A stretch of 64,000 nt of DNA from Macrosoma leucophasiata (GCA_036365455.1 JAWQUS010000007.1:18368001-18432000), one strand, 5' to 3'. Counted from the stretch's first letter, positions 50,401-58,520 are shown. Translations and numbers: made by a program. The notes: generated by a model not told the origin, from the sequence alone.

Positions 50401-53400
50401 CCAATGTCCATTAGGAAGATGACGATGATTAGATAGTTCCATAAGAAATAATTAATATGATAAGATGAGTCCAGTGAAGTGATGGGGATTTTACTAGAAA
50501 CTTTTTATGGAGTTTTGAAAACAACACGACAAGTCACATTTTACTACAATAAATCACTTTCCTACACTCTTATCCGTGGTCGAACGCTTTACGAAATAAA
50601 ACTAATAAAAACCCGCCAAAACACCCAAGCAAAGTAAGACTAGAACGCTCACGCGCATGCGCGCTCCGTTTAAGGATGGCGATCAATTAATCGGCAGATG
50701 AATCTTTCGGACCAAAAAATCGATTATTTAAATCGATCCACAGCACAGAATCAGAGAAAATAAGACAGGAAGCCAGATAATGACAGATACCTTATTTTTG
50801 GCTCATTTCTTATCCTTGGTTGAGTTCTTAGTATAACATAATACAAATCGAATATAAATTGATTAAGTGGAAAAATATAAATGTATATATATATGTATCT
50901 TCACGCCAGGTCCCTAACGGGGTAGGCAGAGAGTGTAGAGCGCCAGACATCCCGGTTCTGACAAACCTCTCGTGCCTCGTCTACCTTCATCATTCTCTTC
51001 ATACATGCACGCCGATTCCTAAGACTTTTGACCCCACCATCAGACAGAACTCGACCTATTTGGTCATGGTAGGTCAGCCTTGGTCTTCCTGGGCCTCTGC
51101 AACCATCCACATTCGCATTGTATATCTGTTTAGTCATTCGCTCATTCGACATTCTTTCTATATGCCCGAACCATCGGAGCATGCCTTTTTTCATATAAAT
51201 GTAAATTATAATAAAATAATAATCGATTCAAAGATCGATCTTTTTCAGAAAGAATTGCCATCCCTAGCTGCGCTCCACGTCATTAGCACGCATGCGCACT
51301 GGACTCTATTAGCACGCATGCGCACTGGACTCTATTAGCCCGCATGCGCACTGGACTCTATTATAGCGCATGCGCTTTCAAGGTTCCCGCCAAAAAACTC
51401 TAATTTAATTCACTTAGATTAGATGGCACGCAATAATGACCACTAGAGCATTGATATACCTGAGGATGTTTGCCTTGATGTTAACATATGGGTTTTAAAG
51501 ATTTATTTTTAGGGTTTCGTAGTGAGATAATAAATTCAGAATTTAGGTAATACATGTTATTAAATATTTATTACTAAAATAGTAATATGTACAGTGTATG
51601 CTTAATTCTGAATGAATTAATAATTTCAAAATTGAAATACCTATTACTCTTCTACTTCGACATGTCATGTTAGCCATAATGTATGTGATGACGTGTATGA
51701 TGATGTGTAACAATTTTTTTATTTATACCTTTTTGGTTAAGTGTTCCAAACAAAAATTCTTAATCTCAAGAAACATTTTTCTCATATACCTATCCATCCA
51801 TCATAACGTGGAGTAGCGGACAGACGAGCAGAGCGCATGCGCAACCCGTCAAACCGTATACATTATATACATTCATTTGCTGCCCGACTTCTGTCTCATT
51901 CAATCACCTACTGAAATAATTTGCCTTTCTCATTTACACACTATATAACGCAACCCGTCACGCCGTCAACCCGTAAACCTTCTCTCTCGTTCTATTACCT
52001 AATGAAACAATTAACCTTTCTCATTCGCACAACCCGTACGTACGATACGGGTAGGCATCTCGGTTTTCGCACGCCGCGCGGCGAGTACGCGGCTACGCGG
52101 GCTACGCAGCCCGAAAGCAAGGTACCTAATTGTTCTGCGGCGGCGACGACGAAAGCCTGACCCGCGCGTGAGACTGATAGCCTGATGGCGCCACGGGTCA
52201 ACCCGTTACAGCGCAAAGAGAACCCGAATTTTCGGGTTGGCTGACATGCTCGGTTCGTGCGGGCAATTTAGCTCGAGTCGCCCATCGCTACTAATTAACT
52301 GTGTGTAATCAATCAGTTGAAAAAACATCGTTCCTTAAAAAATGCGTTCAGGGATACAGATACAAAACGCGAGAATACTTTACTTTTTTTTTATTTTATT
52401 AGAATAGACGACAAATAGTCAGAAGCAACATTTTTGTTGGACTGGTGCTATTTTTTTTGAGTTAATTTTGTGGATCTAGCAATGTTAATACTTTTACTAA
52501 CTTTTTATAGACCTTTTATTTTAATAGATTACTTTTACTGACTATTTATTAGAAGTTAAGACGACATATTCATAAAACTGCCTGATTATAATATTACGTT
52601 TTTATTTTTGTATAATTTATCATAGGTTACTTATATATAAGACCATGTTCAAATTGGTTATAAACTGGGTCAACTGGCAGCAGTTTTCCTTAAAGATAAA
52701 CATCACTTCTTAAGCGTATTAATTTTGGTTCCGTAAAATATTTAATTGCTGTTAATTAATTACTGTGATTAATTAATACCTGAGGTAAATACTAAAGTAG
52801 CGAAGACGTAAACCGTAGCTAATCGTTTTTGCATTTTAATATTATATTAATTTGTTCAGTGAACATGAAATTGAGTACCTAAAACGAATAAAAATAGCGA
52901 TAATTATCTACCGTTACCCATATACTAATTACTTGTATAAGTAAGTAAACTATCTTTTAGACAGTGACTTTCAATTCGTTTATTTTAACCTACTCACGAC
53001 GAGTATAATACTTACCTAGATAATAACGACGAGTATAATAATAAGTAGTTAGTAGTTACTACTTATGTTACCTACTTAAAAATTTGCTAAATAAAAATAT
53101 AATGTTTACATATTATTATTATTATTATTATTAAATAATTTGTTTAGATAAAAATATAATACTTAAAGTCATTAAATTGGAACGAAACTTAAGTAAAGTT
53201 AAAATACTGAAGTCGGGCAGCCCTATCGCATGTTTACGTACTACGGTATTTAATTCAAGGAGAGCGCCGAGTTACAAAACTGTATACTATACAACATTAC
53301 TGATGTTAGAGGGCAGATAGGCTCGGGCAAGGGGGAATAGCCCGAAACCCGCACGGCCCGCTGGTTTACCCAGCTGGCGAGTGGCGAACACATTACCTAC

Positions 53401-54938
53401 TACTACTTATACTAGTGACGTCATATGACTACCATAACGTTTTCGTCCGTTCATGTAAAATAGATTTTTGAGAGTAGATTTAAATGAAAGTGTTACTTAC
53501 ATATGGATTTTTATGCGTCGAAAAAATAATAATATGTGAAATATTTTACAGCTTAATAAAAAGACATTGGACGCCTTGAAGCTTCCTTAAAAAAATGTCA
53601 ACTAGGTAACCGAATTAACAAGGTCCGCTGTGGGTAAGTTCTTTGATAAATCAGGTAGAAAACGCATTTTGCGAAAAAGATAACTTAATAAAGTAAAGGA
53701 AAATACTTATTAGAAGCCAGCAAAAGCAAGCAAGTCTCATATGTACGAGTATAATATGCCATTATACCTCATATTTTCTTCCAAAGTCCGGACTCTCGAC
53801 TATGCTTTTTAAAAAAATTACCTCATGATTCGACAGATCTTCCGGCTTGGGTTCTTCTTTCTCTGAAAAGAGATTAATTGTTAGCAGGAAGCAGTATTTT
53901 TACCATATGGTACTTATTGATAGGTACAGTTTTCAACCTATGAAATAGAGCTTATATATTATGTAGAGCAGAAGCGGATTCTGAGGTGAGAAGACTCTGG
54001 CTCCCCACCCCAAAATCATCGAACAATGTCTGGTAAATCTTACGGCTACAACTTTTACACATTTTTCGTAAAAATAACCAGTAATTATTATTTCCTAGAT
54101 AGGTACTTCAACAAACAAAACTATTGGGAATTTCTGGAAGTTTCCCAGTACCTCGAAGTTTGGTAATGTGCCCGGAGATCAACAGGTTCGCCACCTGTTA
54201 CATGGGCCAAAAACGTAACCGGCAAATCGTGGGTGTTTACATGTATGCTTGAATGCATGCATTTACCTCTGCCTACCCCTTGGGGGGATCACAGGCGTGA
54301 AGTTACGTTGTCGTCGTTGTACTTCAACTCTTCAGGCGAAAAGTATACACACACACACAAAGCCTTCCCTAGAGACATATAATTAGGGGAGAATATGTCA
54401 TAATCGCCACGCTTGGTAGGCGGATTGCCGATCGCAGCGGCGCGGCGGTAGTTTTACCGCGGAACGCTGCTGCCCAAACCGCGCTTTTTTTATTAATGGA
54501 AGTGCCAAACAATCATGCAGTTCACATGGATGTGCCGGAAATTAGAGACCGTACATTGCCATCTGACCGGAACACGATAGTGATGAACACTACCATTTAA
54601 CACTACAATATGGGGTTCTTCAAAAATGGCGTCAAAAGAGTCCTGGCTGGCAGCGCGTTGGCGACTCCCCTGGTGTTGCAAATGTTCATAGGCGACGGTG
54701 ACTACTTTCCATCAGGTGGCCCGTCTGCTTGTCTGTCAATCCTTTGACATAAAAAAAAATATATATCGGCAAGTATATTAGGTAATGCGGTGGTGCCTAC
54801 GCCTGCGAGCTCCATCACTGAAGCTCTACCAAACACTAAAAATTGTTATTTTGCGTTGTTATTTTTACTACCTATTGGAATGGGTTGTCCACCATCGTTC
54901 GGTTGACTGACTGCACTAGGAGAAGAATTCTCTTCCAT
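35496..54938 (-). CDS. vari: p55-type MAGUK, varicose-like (MPP2/6/7 class)
   Basis: Twelve coding exons on the minus strand: 54938-54872, 53862-53822, 48165-48016, 47072-46869, 43969-43739, 43411-43313, 42883-42725, 42175-41965, 40324-40154, 38978-38833, 36581-36507 and 35672-35496. All junctions are GT-AG in phase, giving 576 residues. Order: short N-terminus [13 protein letters not shown]27-like segment (about 37-105, ending [10 protein letters not shown]); PDZ (about 136-222, with QPLGLT and [10 protein letters not shown]); SH3 (about 232-290, [19 protein letters not shown]); hook (EEVARTPPF); guanylate-kinase-like domain (about 350-570) with degenerate P-loop [14 protein letters not shown]-terminus WVPVSWIY. 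Such scaffolds bind membrane proteins and protein 4.1; varicose is needed for insect septate junctions. An acceptor-like CTCTAG just before the ATG suggests an upstream noncoding exon. Introns are packed with repeats. The orthologue choice among p55 MAGUKs is by recall of motif similarity. Confidence 0.9.
35730..36009 (+). mobile_element. Family Y short repeat, diverged copy
   Basis: In the last vari intron. Matches family Y end to end with many substitutions (AAGTTGGCAAACGAGCGTGC to GGAGCTCTACCATCAG). A reversed fragment of the tRNA-headed SINE 3' part follows at 36153-36247. Confidence 0.68.
36153..36247 (-). mobile_element. 3' fragment of tRNA-headed SINE
   Basis: Reverse complement of the 3' part of the SINE at 29850-30175 (ACTTCACGCCTGTAATCCCC to CGCCGGTTACG). 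The same fragment occurs at 38657-38755 in the same orientation, about 2.5 kb away, also in a vari intron. Confidence 0.65.
37240..37315 (+). repeat. Degenerate tRNA-like unit
   Basis: It has a B-box-like TTGGTTCAAGTCCCGTCTGA and ends in CTGAAGTCAAATTTTTCTTT, the same tail as the units at 37992 and 38308. The D and anticodon arms are not clearly foldable. Probably a diverged relative of that repeat. Confidence 0.4.
37626..37699 (-). tRNA. tRNA-like sequence, unit 1 (9-nt anticodon loop)
   Basis: 74 nt reading GCTTCAG, TA, then D arm GCTC...GAGC, and a T arm GCGAG-TTCGAGC-CTCGC with perfect stem, closing with CTGAAGT. The acceptor stem pairs fully with one G-U. The anticodon stem GCTGG/CCAGT pairs, but the loop ACTAGATTC has nine bases instead of seven, so no normal anticodon can be assigned. 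A and B boxes are intact. Probably a retroposed tRNA relative, not a decoding tRNA. Confidence 0.5.
37992..38065 (+). tRNA. tRNA-like sequence, unit 2 (9-nt anticodon loop)
   Basis: Identical in sequence to the other two 74-nt units, on the plus strand, preceded by GGGCAAG. The upstream leader is shared with the other units only for about 65 bases. It has the same complete acceptor, D and T arms and the same enlarged anticodon loop. A long T tract 20-35 bases downstream could stop Pol III. Confidence 0.5.
38308..38381 (+). tRNA. tRNA-like sequence, unit 3 (9-nt anticodon loop)
   Basis: Third identical 74-nt unit, preceded by GGGCAGG and the full leader block with ATAGATGGCGCTACTGCTAC. It is followed by AAATTTTTC. 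All three units agree base for base in the tRNA part, although the surrounding repeat has diverged slightly. Confidence 0.5.
38657..38755 (-). mobile_element. 3' fragment of tRNA-headed SINE
   Basis: Reverse complement of the 3' part of the SINE at 29850-30175. It lies 78 bases downstream (plus-strand sense) of a vari exon boundary region at 38833, inside the adjacent intron. Confidence 0.65.
39340..39505 (+). mobile_element. Retroelement 3'-type repeat with GGACGGACAGACAGACAG
   Basis: Contains AAATTTCAACTCAATCAGTC and ends in a GGACGGACGGACAGACAGACAG-like run, a pattern known from 3' ends of insect non-LTR retroelements and associated repeats. No second copy in the window. Boundaries approximate. 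Confidence 0.4.
39626..39755. repeat. Imperfect inverted repeat, about 60-base arms
   Basis: The left arm (39626-39684, through CCAACTCCCAACTTCTCTTACC) pairs with the right arm (39692-39755, GGTAAGAGAAGAAGTTGGGAG through AAAATCTGCAAATA). A few indels include a GTA triplet repeat. The central loop is about seven bases (CGACGTT). In a vari intron. Confidence 0.8.
39758..40104 (+). mobile_element. 3' end of a non-LTR retrotransposon
   Basis: A 112-codon open frame ends in [14 protein letters not shown]. The DNA then reads AGCAGTGGACGTCCTATGG and CTGATATGATGATGAAG, a very common 3' end of insect LINEs with a TGATGA-type tail. Only the C-terminal end is present (5' truncated). It lies directly next to the inverted repeat, in a vari intron. 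Confidence 0.6.
40398..40605 (+). mobile_element. Short dispersed repeat beginning AGGGTTCCGTAGT
   Basis: Carries AGGGTTCCGTAGTAAACAAG, CTTATAGTTTCGCTATGTCC, a GTCGGTCTGTCTG run and GGGTACTTCTCCTAC. This layout is frequent in lepidopteran intergenic DNA. A diverged relative with the CTGTCCGCAGGTTAG and GGGTACATCTCCTAC blocks lies at 55448-55690. No coding frame. Confidence 0.5.
40606..41880 (-). mobile_element. 5'-truncated LINE with reverse-transcriptase domain, copy 1
   Basis: Minus-strand open frames 41870-41442 and 41497-40622 together cover most of an RT domain and the C-terminus. [20 protein letters not shown] and [11 protein letters not shown] (catalytic Asp pair) are visible, then WFGHIERM and a [11 protein letters not shown] block to the stop near 40622. 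A frameshift near 41450-41500 separates the palm parts. A short TGTATGTATG tail follows the 3' end. The 5' part, including the endonuclease, is missing. Copies 2 and 3 share exactly this 3' end. Clade not assigned. Confidence 0.85.
40622..41870 (-). pseudogene. LINE reverse-transcriptase pseudogene
   Basis: The coding remains of the LINE at 40606-41880: two open frames joined by one frameshift near 41450-41500, lacking the N-terminal endonuclease. The palm motif YADD is intact. Without the endonuclease and with the frameshift it cannot act by itself. Confidence 0.8.
42232..42512 (+). mobile_element. Family Y short repeat, complete
   Basis: Complete copy in the vari intron between exons 42725-42883 and 41965-42175, with an extra ATTAATTTAATTAATTAA-type AT insertion near 42380. 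Terminal hairpin intact (GAGCTCCGTCACTGGAGCTC). Confidence 0.78.
43470..43560 (+). repeat. Degenerate tRNA-like unit
   Basis: Reads AGTGGCTGGACTGATTATCC then GGTCGCAGGTTCGATTCCAG, with a good B box. It is followed by CAAATTCTTTCCATTTTTTC, the same tail as the 37992 and 38308 units. The 5' arm is badly degraded. Likely an old member of the same tRNA-derived family. Confidence 0.45.
43970..45108. other. AT-rich vari intron without recognised elements
   Basis: The first kilobase of the 43970-46868 intron. It has long A/T runs (for example near 44290-44330 and 44490-44530) and no repeat shared with the rest of the window. The remainder of the intron holds the tRNA-like fragment and retroelement copy 2. 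Confidence 0.4.
45123..45332 (+). mobile_element. tRNA-containing repeat cut in the anticodon loop, with target-site duplication
   Basis: About 210 bases of the repeat seen at 37556-38415, carrying the leader and then only the 5' half of the tRNA-like part (CTTCAGTAGCTCAATTGGAA to GACTAGATTCC). It is flanked by the identical 14-mer CCAATTGTAATTGT at 45109-45122 and 45333-45346. Part of the leader is also deleted around TTTAGGCC/TAACTAGC. Confidence 0.75.
45363..46129 (+). mobile_element. Retroelement 3' end (probable LINE 3' UTR), copy 2
   Basis: Second copy of the element at 376-1158, nearly identical over its length. It is inserted in an AATAATAATAATAA stretch and ends in an ATAATAATAA tail. 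The hairpin TGCAGAAATTTAGA...TCTAAATTTCTGCA near 45547-45590 is complete here but damaged in copy 1. It lies 16 bases after the target duplication of the tRNA-type insertion. Confidence 0.65.
46130..46868. other. AT-rich rest of vari intron
   Basis: No exon or repeat was recognised apart from a short remnant at about 46150-46190 (GATGCTTGTTTGTCATTATA), resembling the end of a lepidopteran short repeat. GTCAGTCACTCgGTAA-type blocks occur twice (near 46395 and 46655), suggesting an old duplication. Confidence 0.4.
47250..47545 (-). mobile_element. Family Y short repeat, complete, reversed
   Basis: Reverse orientation, from CTGGTGGTAGAGCTCCAGTG to GCATGCTTATTTGCCACTTC, in the vari intron upstream of exon 46869-47072. 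It contains a short internal insertion near 47315. Terminal hairpin intact. Confidence 0.78.
48799..49881 (+). mobile_element. Tc1/mariner-type element keeping only the DNA-binding half of its transposase
   Basis: 1083 bp bounded by inverted repeats of at least 26 bases (CAGTGCCATCAACTTATCTC and its partner GAGATAAGTTGGTGGCACTG) and by the dinucleotide TA on each side (48797-48798 and 49882-49883). It contains a two-exon N-terminal transposase region (48940-49074 and 49362-49699). Only about 155 bases separate that frame from the right end, so the DDE catalytic domain is deleted. TA duplication and domain layout point to the Tc1/mariner/IS630 superfamily. Confidence 0.85.
48940..49699 (+). 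pseudogene. Truncated transposase, helix-turn-helix region only
   Basis: Exon 1 (48940-49074) starts [20 protein letters not shown]. One missing base near 49028 makes a premature TAA. Donor ACAG/GTCAGT at 49075 joins in phase to 49362 after TTATTACAG, continuing [14 protein letters not shown], a clear helix-turn-helix recognition part. A basic stretch (TPGKKRTRK) and a second helical part, [16 protein letters not shown], follow. The frame ends in HTFIML at 49699. No DDE residues remain. The exon 2 frame alone would encode a small DNA-binding protein. Confidence 0.7.
50893..51195 (-). mobile_element. 5'-truncated LINE, copy 2
   Basis: About 300 bases nearly identical to the 3' end of the LINE at 40606-41880 (C-terminal 97 codons from [15 protein letters not shown] to the stop), cut off at the 5' side. 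It sits within the hAT-like element, so it inserted after or travelled with that element. Confidence 0.85.
51283..51375 (+). repeat. 26-bp tandem repeat, about 3.5 copies
   Basis: The unit TTAGCACGCATGCGCACTGG plus ACTCTA repeats at 51283, 51309 and 51335 with minimal change. A partial fourth unit turns into GCGCATGCGC at 51366. Each unit carries one GCATGCGC motif. Confidence 0.9.
52299..53821. other. AT-rich vari intron without recognised elements
   Basis: Sequence between the hAT-like element and vari exon 2. A TAT/ATT microsatellite lies at about 53110-53134, and GACGAGTATAATA is tandemly doubled near 52998-53040. No gene or shared repeat was found. Confidence 0.4.
54121..54318 (+). mobile_element. 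5'-truncated tRNA-headed SINE
   Basis: Matches the body and 3' end of the SINE at 29850-30175 (TTTCTGGAAGTTTCCCAGTA to GGCGTGAAGTTACG) but lacks the tRNA head. In vari intron 1. Confidence 0.7.
54488..54838 (+). mobile_element. Family Y short repeat interrupted by another short retroelement
   Basis: Family Y left part (54488-54605, with an internal deletion) and right part (from CGGCAAGTATATTAGG, about 54769) are separated by about 165 bases. The inserted piece holds TTGCAAATGTTCATAGGCGA, CATCAGGTGGCCCGTCTGC and an A-rich tail (ACATAAAAAAAAAT). That 3' end is common among lepidopteran SINE/LINE repeats. It lies 34 bases from the vari start exon. Confidence 0.65.
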
Positions 54939-55169
54939 TAGTCACTAGAGGGCGATGAGGTCGTCCCTGCCCGACGCCTTAGAAAAGTATTAGTCATATA
55001 TTTGACGGTGAAATGGGCATGTGCGTGTCGGGCCACGCGAAATGTAGGGATCTGTTGCTCTGCTATTACTCGTCAACTTGTAAAGCCTATTTAAATAGTT
55101 TTCCATTATATTCGCGCTTCGTTCGAAGCCAAGCGAAGCGCAAGAGTACCTACTATGTCTCCTTTTTCT

Positions 55170-55446
55170 TACTGGTGGTAGAGCTCCAGTGACGGAGCTC
55201 GCGGGCGTACACCACCGCATTACCTAATATACTTGCCGCTAAATAGTAGTGTCCAGCACTATCGTGTTCCGGTCAGGTGGTAATGTACGGCCCTGTAATT
55301 TCCGGCACAGAGGCACAACACCTTAGGCCTCAGGAGTGGTAACGCATCTGCATTTTGACCTTGGTCTTTGTGTAAGTGTCTATAGGCTGCAGTCATCACT
55401 TAACATCAATGTGAACTGCATGCTTGTATGCCACTTCCATTTCATA
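55170..55446 (-). mobile_element. Family Y short repeat, complete, reversed
   Basis: Complete reversed copy upstream of the vari start codon (CTGGTGGTAGAGCTCCAGTG to GCATGCTTGTATGCCACTTC), with intact terminal hairpin. It should lie in the first, noncoding-exon intron of vari if the upstream exon at 58521 is real. Confidence 0.78.
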
Positions 55447-55549
55447 AAAAAATCGGTTCGTCGTTTTTCCGTATCCTACACTGTCAACGAACCCTTTCAC
55501 CATACTATTCGTCTATCTGTCCGCAGGTTAGTTCAGAGGCTCTCAGAAC

Positions 55550-55618
55550 TAGAAAACTGTAATTGGCATGAATACAATATGTCTCTCATATTGTATTCAT
55601 GCCAATTACAGTTTTCTA
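55550..55618. repeat. Perfect palindrome, 32-base arms, 5-base loop
   Basis: Arms 55550-55581 and 55587-55618 are exact reverse complements with loop TCTCT. It sits inside a diverged AGGGTTCCGT-type repeat (55448-55690), at the position where the 40398 copy has non-palindromic sequence, so the palindrome arose locally. Confidence 0.93.
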
Positions 55619-55855
55619 ATAACGCTTACAAAGTGGTGATATAAAAACTTGATGCATTTTTTTTCAGGGTACATCTCCTACACATAAAGTGAGGCTGGTT
55701 TTCAGCACCCTATAGTTTAGACATAAGATAGTTCTTTGTAAAATATTGCGAGTTTGGAGAACAATTTCTCGATTAAGGTAAACGTTTATGAAATATTAAG
55801 CTTTAAAGTCGCAATTTACATTTATATATTTTTTGTTACAGTCAAGTACCAGCTA

Positions 55856-56355
55856 TTATGTATCTCCACGCCACGCCCTTAACGGGGTAGGCAGAGAGTG
55901 TAGAGCGCCAGACATCCCGGTCCTGACAAACCTCTCGTGCCTCATCTACCTTCATCATTCTCTTCATACATGCACGCCGATTCCTAAGACTTTTGACACC
56001 ACCGTCAGACAGAACTCGACCTATTTGGTCATGGTATGTCAGTCTTGGTCTTCCTGGGCCTCTGCAACCATCCACATTCGCATTGTATATCTGTTTAGTC
56101 ATTCGCTCATTCGACATTCTTTCTATATGCCCGAACCATCGGAGCATGCCTTTTTCATTTTTACACCGATACTATCATTTACACAAAGCCTCTTTCTTAC
56201 ATCTTCATTACGAACGCGATCGATGAGTGATATACCGCAGATCTTGCGCAAAGATCTCATCTCGACCGCGTTTACTTTCATGCTCTTTCCTGCATACCCA
56301 GCTCTCGCTTCCATATAAAAGCGTTGGAGTAAGTATAGCATTATGTACGGCTAGT
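55856..56355 (-). mobile_element. 5'-truncated LINE, copy 3
   Basis: About 500 bases matching the 3' end of the LINE at 40606-41880. The RT C-terminal frame runs in two pieces (56341-56123 and 56147-55842) with a frameshift at the GMLRW position. There is also a short in-frame loss near AVEMRS. It is preceded, on the plus strand, by a tract of CCAGTAAGTA repeats at about 56356-56390. Confidence 0.82.
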
Positions 56356-56390
56356 ACCAGTAAGTACGTACCAGTAAGTAAGTACCAGCT

Positions 56391-57123
56391 AAACGTTGTA
56401 ATTAGGATATGTTATTTGGACTTCGGCGGCCCCTATACAGACCATGTGGTGGAAGCCCTCTCGTATCGTTTGTGGTTAAATGTTGAAGTTGAGTTTCTAT
56501 TAAGTTATATATTAATTAAAGTATTTAAGTTATTATTAATTATTAAGTTTCTATCAAGTTAAATAAGAGAACAGCTGATTGTTTATAGCCTTTATCGATT
56601 TTATTTTTATTTTTTTTTGGGATGTGGTGGCGGTTCCTTTTTGGTGGAGGCCCATAGGCAACTGCTTATGTTGCCTATGCTTAAATCCGGCACTGCAAGT
56701 ACTTGGGCTTTACTTTATGAGTAATAGTCGATCAAGTAATGAAATATAGGTACCTACTTGAAAAACGGAACATTGCGCCTGGCCCGATACGCACTTTGGT
56801 TCTTTGTTTAGCAAGGCTACACAGTGACCTGAGCCGCTTTAAAAAATACACATCGGTATACAAAGATGTGTTGAAGAGTGTTTAAAATATTTCATCTCAA
56901 AGAATGTGGTTCTGACATGTTTGTATCAATTTATTTTCAGAGCGGCTGTCGAAATGTTTAGTTGTTATGAATTGATTAAAGGATTTTGCATCATCTGAAT
57001 AGTTTCCAATGAAACTGGTGGTGCTAAATTTCTGAGACTTAAGTTCTGCCTATTTATCTTCTTTCATAAAAAAATCGATTGTTCATATTTTTCAAAATTG
57101 GGGAGGTGTTCACACTTAGAACT
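56391..57123. other. Intron or intergenic sequence without recognised elements
   Basis: AT-rich DNA. A short block at about 56620-56695 (GGCGGTTCCTTTTTGGTGG, TTAAATCCGGCACTG) resembles 24105-24150 and is probably a repeat end. Nothing else was identified. Confidence 0.35.
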
Positions 57124-57187
57124 GAAATCTCAATGCTATTTTCAGAGACCTATCTAGATAGGTCTCTGAAAATAGCATTGAGATTTC
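57124..57187. repeat. Perfect 64-base palindrome with no loop
   Basis: Every base of 57124-57155 pairs with 57156-57187, centred on TCTAGA. It has no spacer, no mismatch and no coding frame. Neither half is repeated elsewhere in the window. Confidence 0.95.
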
Positions 57188-57483
57188 TTAAACCATTTTT
57201 CCTTTAAAGATACACTTTCAAAGTGGAAACACGAGTGTCATTTAGCTTTTAAAAAGTGTGTGTGTTAGAGAGTGAAATACTTTTGTATTTCACACACAAT
57301 ATGCGGTCCTTAATGAAACCTTTCAAAGAAATTTATTTTGAACGAGATATTCTTAAAATTCAGTATTTCGAGACGTACTTATTTGTAATTAGCGCATCAC
57401 CTCTTGCAAGCAGCCTCTCTACATAAATCCCAACAACATTTGTTCTACGACTTCTTAAAACTCATAGTCTTTTTTTATTTATT

Positions 57484-57825
57484 ATTTTTCTACGAGGTGG
57501 AAATGCCATTGCTTTCAACCGGCTCTTTGGGGGGCGAGTCGGGATATGAGGGACTTGGACCCTCTAAAACCATCTCGGTGCCGACTTCAGTGGAGAATGG
57601 GGGGAATCCGGGTACACTATAAACACTGATCCAGTTCTCCCCTTACACTTTGCCCAGCCAAGGCTCGTCCACGGGGGTTTTGTGAGCCCCCCCCCTTCAT
57701 CATTTGCCACGATGATCTGCGGCTACCTCGGTCACCGTCCTCACGGAGCCGCAAGTGCTGAGCGACCAGAGACCCTATTGTTGCCGCCCGCGGTTCATTT
57801 CCTCTTTTATTCGCCATATCAATGA
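57484..57825. mobile_element. GC-rich retroelement remnant (tentative)
   Basis: A GC-rich block with G and C homopolymers (GGGGGGCG, CCCCCCCCCTT) in AT-rich surroundings. A 66-codon minus-strand frame (57817-57617) contains GNEPRAATIGSLVAQHL. The composition resembles 5' parts of insect LINEs, but no domain can be named and no second copy is present. Confidence 0.3.
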
Positions 57826-58520
57826 GCTTTTAATCATCATTGCGCCATATTATATTACAGTCAAAGTGACTTATTGGTATACACTGGAATTCACGATTAA
57901 AAAATAAATAATAACATACGTTGTCTCCTTACTAATTTTATTAATAAGTAAGTAAGTAGTTTTGTTTTTCTTTTCACGACTGTAGGCAAACTACTTATAT
58001 ATAAATACAAGGTAGGTACTATAGTACTTCATCGATCCAATAATTTTTGGTAGGCAAGGAAAGTTCGTGAGCTCACGAACGTTACCTTCCATGCATATAA
58101 AATTATTTTTGCGTGTAGATTTCACAATTTTTTTTAAATAGATACCCAAATCGCACACGCACTTGTAAATTAAGTATTACCTAACAATTAACAAAATCAA
58201 ATATTAGGTATTCTGGATGACGATTGTTATTAATTTCTATCTTATCACATCAACACCGTTGTCGCAATATTGCAATATAAATAATAATGCAGTTGTAACC
58301 ACAATCTGAAATCAAAGCGTTCAGCGTTCTGCGACTTCTGCGGTCGCCCGGCAATGACTCGTGCGTGATTGCAGGCTTACTTTAACCGAATAGAACTCTA
58401 TCATTTTCAGAAAATACGTATAGCATCATTGAAGAATGCGAATCAAGAATCTTATTCGATTAGAGCCGTTGCGGCGTTTTGAGGTTAAGTTTGTAGCGTC
58501 GTAAATTAAACTACGCTTAC

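Larger units (their letters stand above)
50653..51842. promoter_or_regulatory. Cluster of six GCATGCGC palindromic motifs
   Basis: GCGCATGCGC occurs at 50653-50662, 51366-51375 and 51833-51842. The shorter GCATGCGC occurs at 51290, 51316 and 51342 within a tandem repeat. GCGCATGCGC is the known recognition core of the NRF-1/Erect wing family. Such CpG-rich 10-mers should be rare in this AT-rich DNA. All six lie inside the hAT-like element in a vari intron. Function is inferred from motif identity only. Confidence 0.5.
49892..52290. mobile_element. Non-autonomous or decayed hAT element, 2.4 kb
   Basis: The ends are TAGCGGTGGGACGGGTCG and, on the other strand, TAGCGATGGGCGACTCG. It is flanked by the identical 8-mer CTAATTAA (49884-49891 and 52291-52298). 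TAGNG ends and 8-bp duplications fit hAT. There is no transposase frame. The interior holds a LINE fragment (50893-51195), a 26-bp tandem repeat with GCATGCGC motifs (51283-51375), and GC-rich terminal parts (49900-49985 and 52050-52290). It starts only ten bases after the Tc1-like element. Confidence 0.8.
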
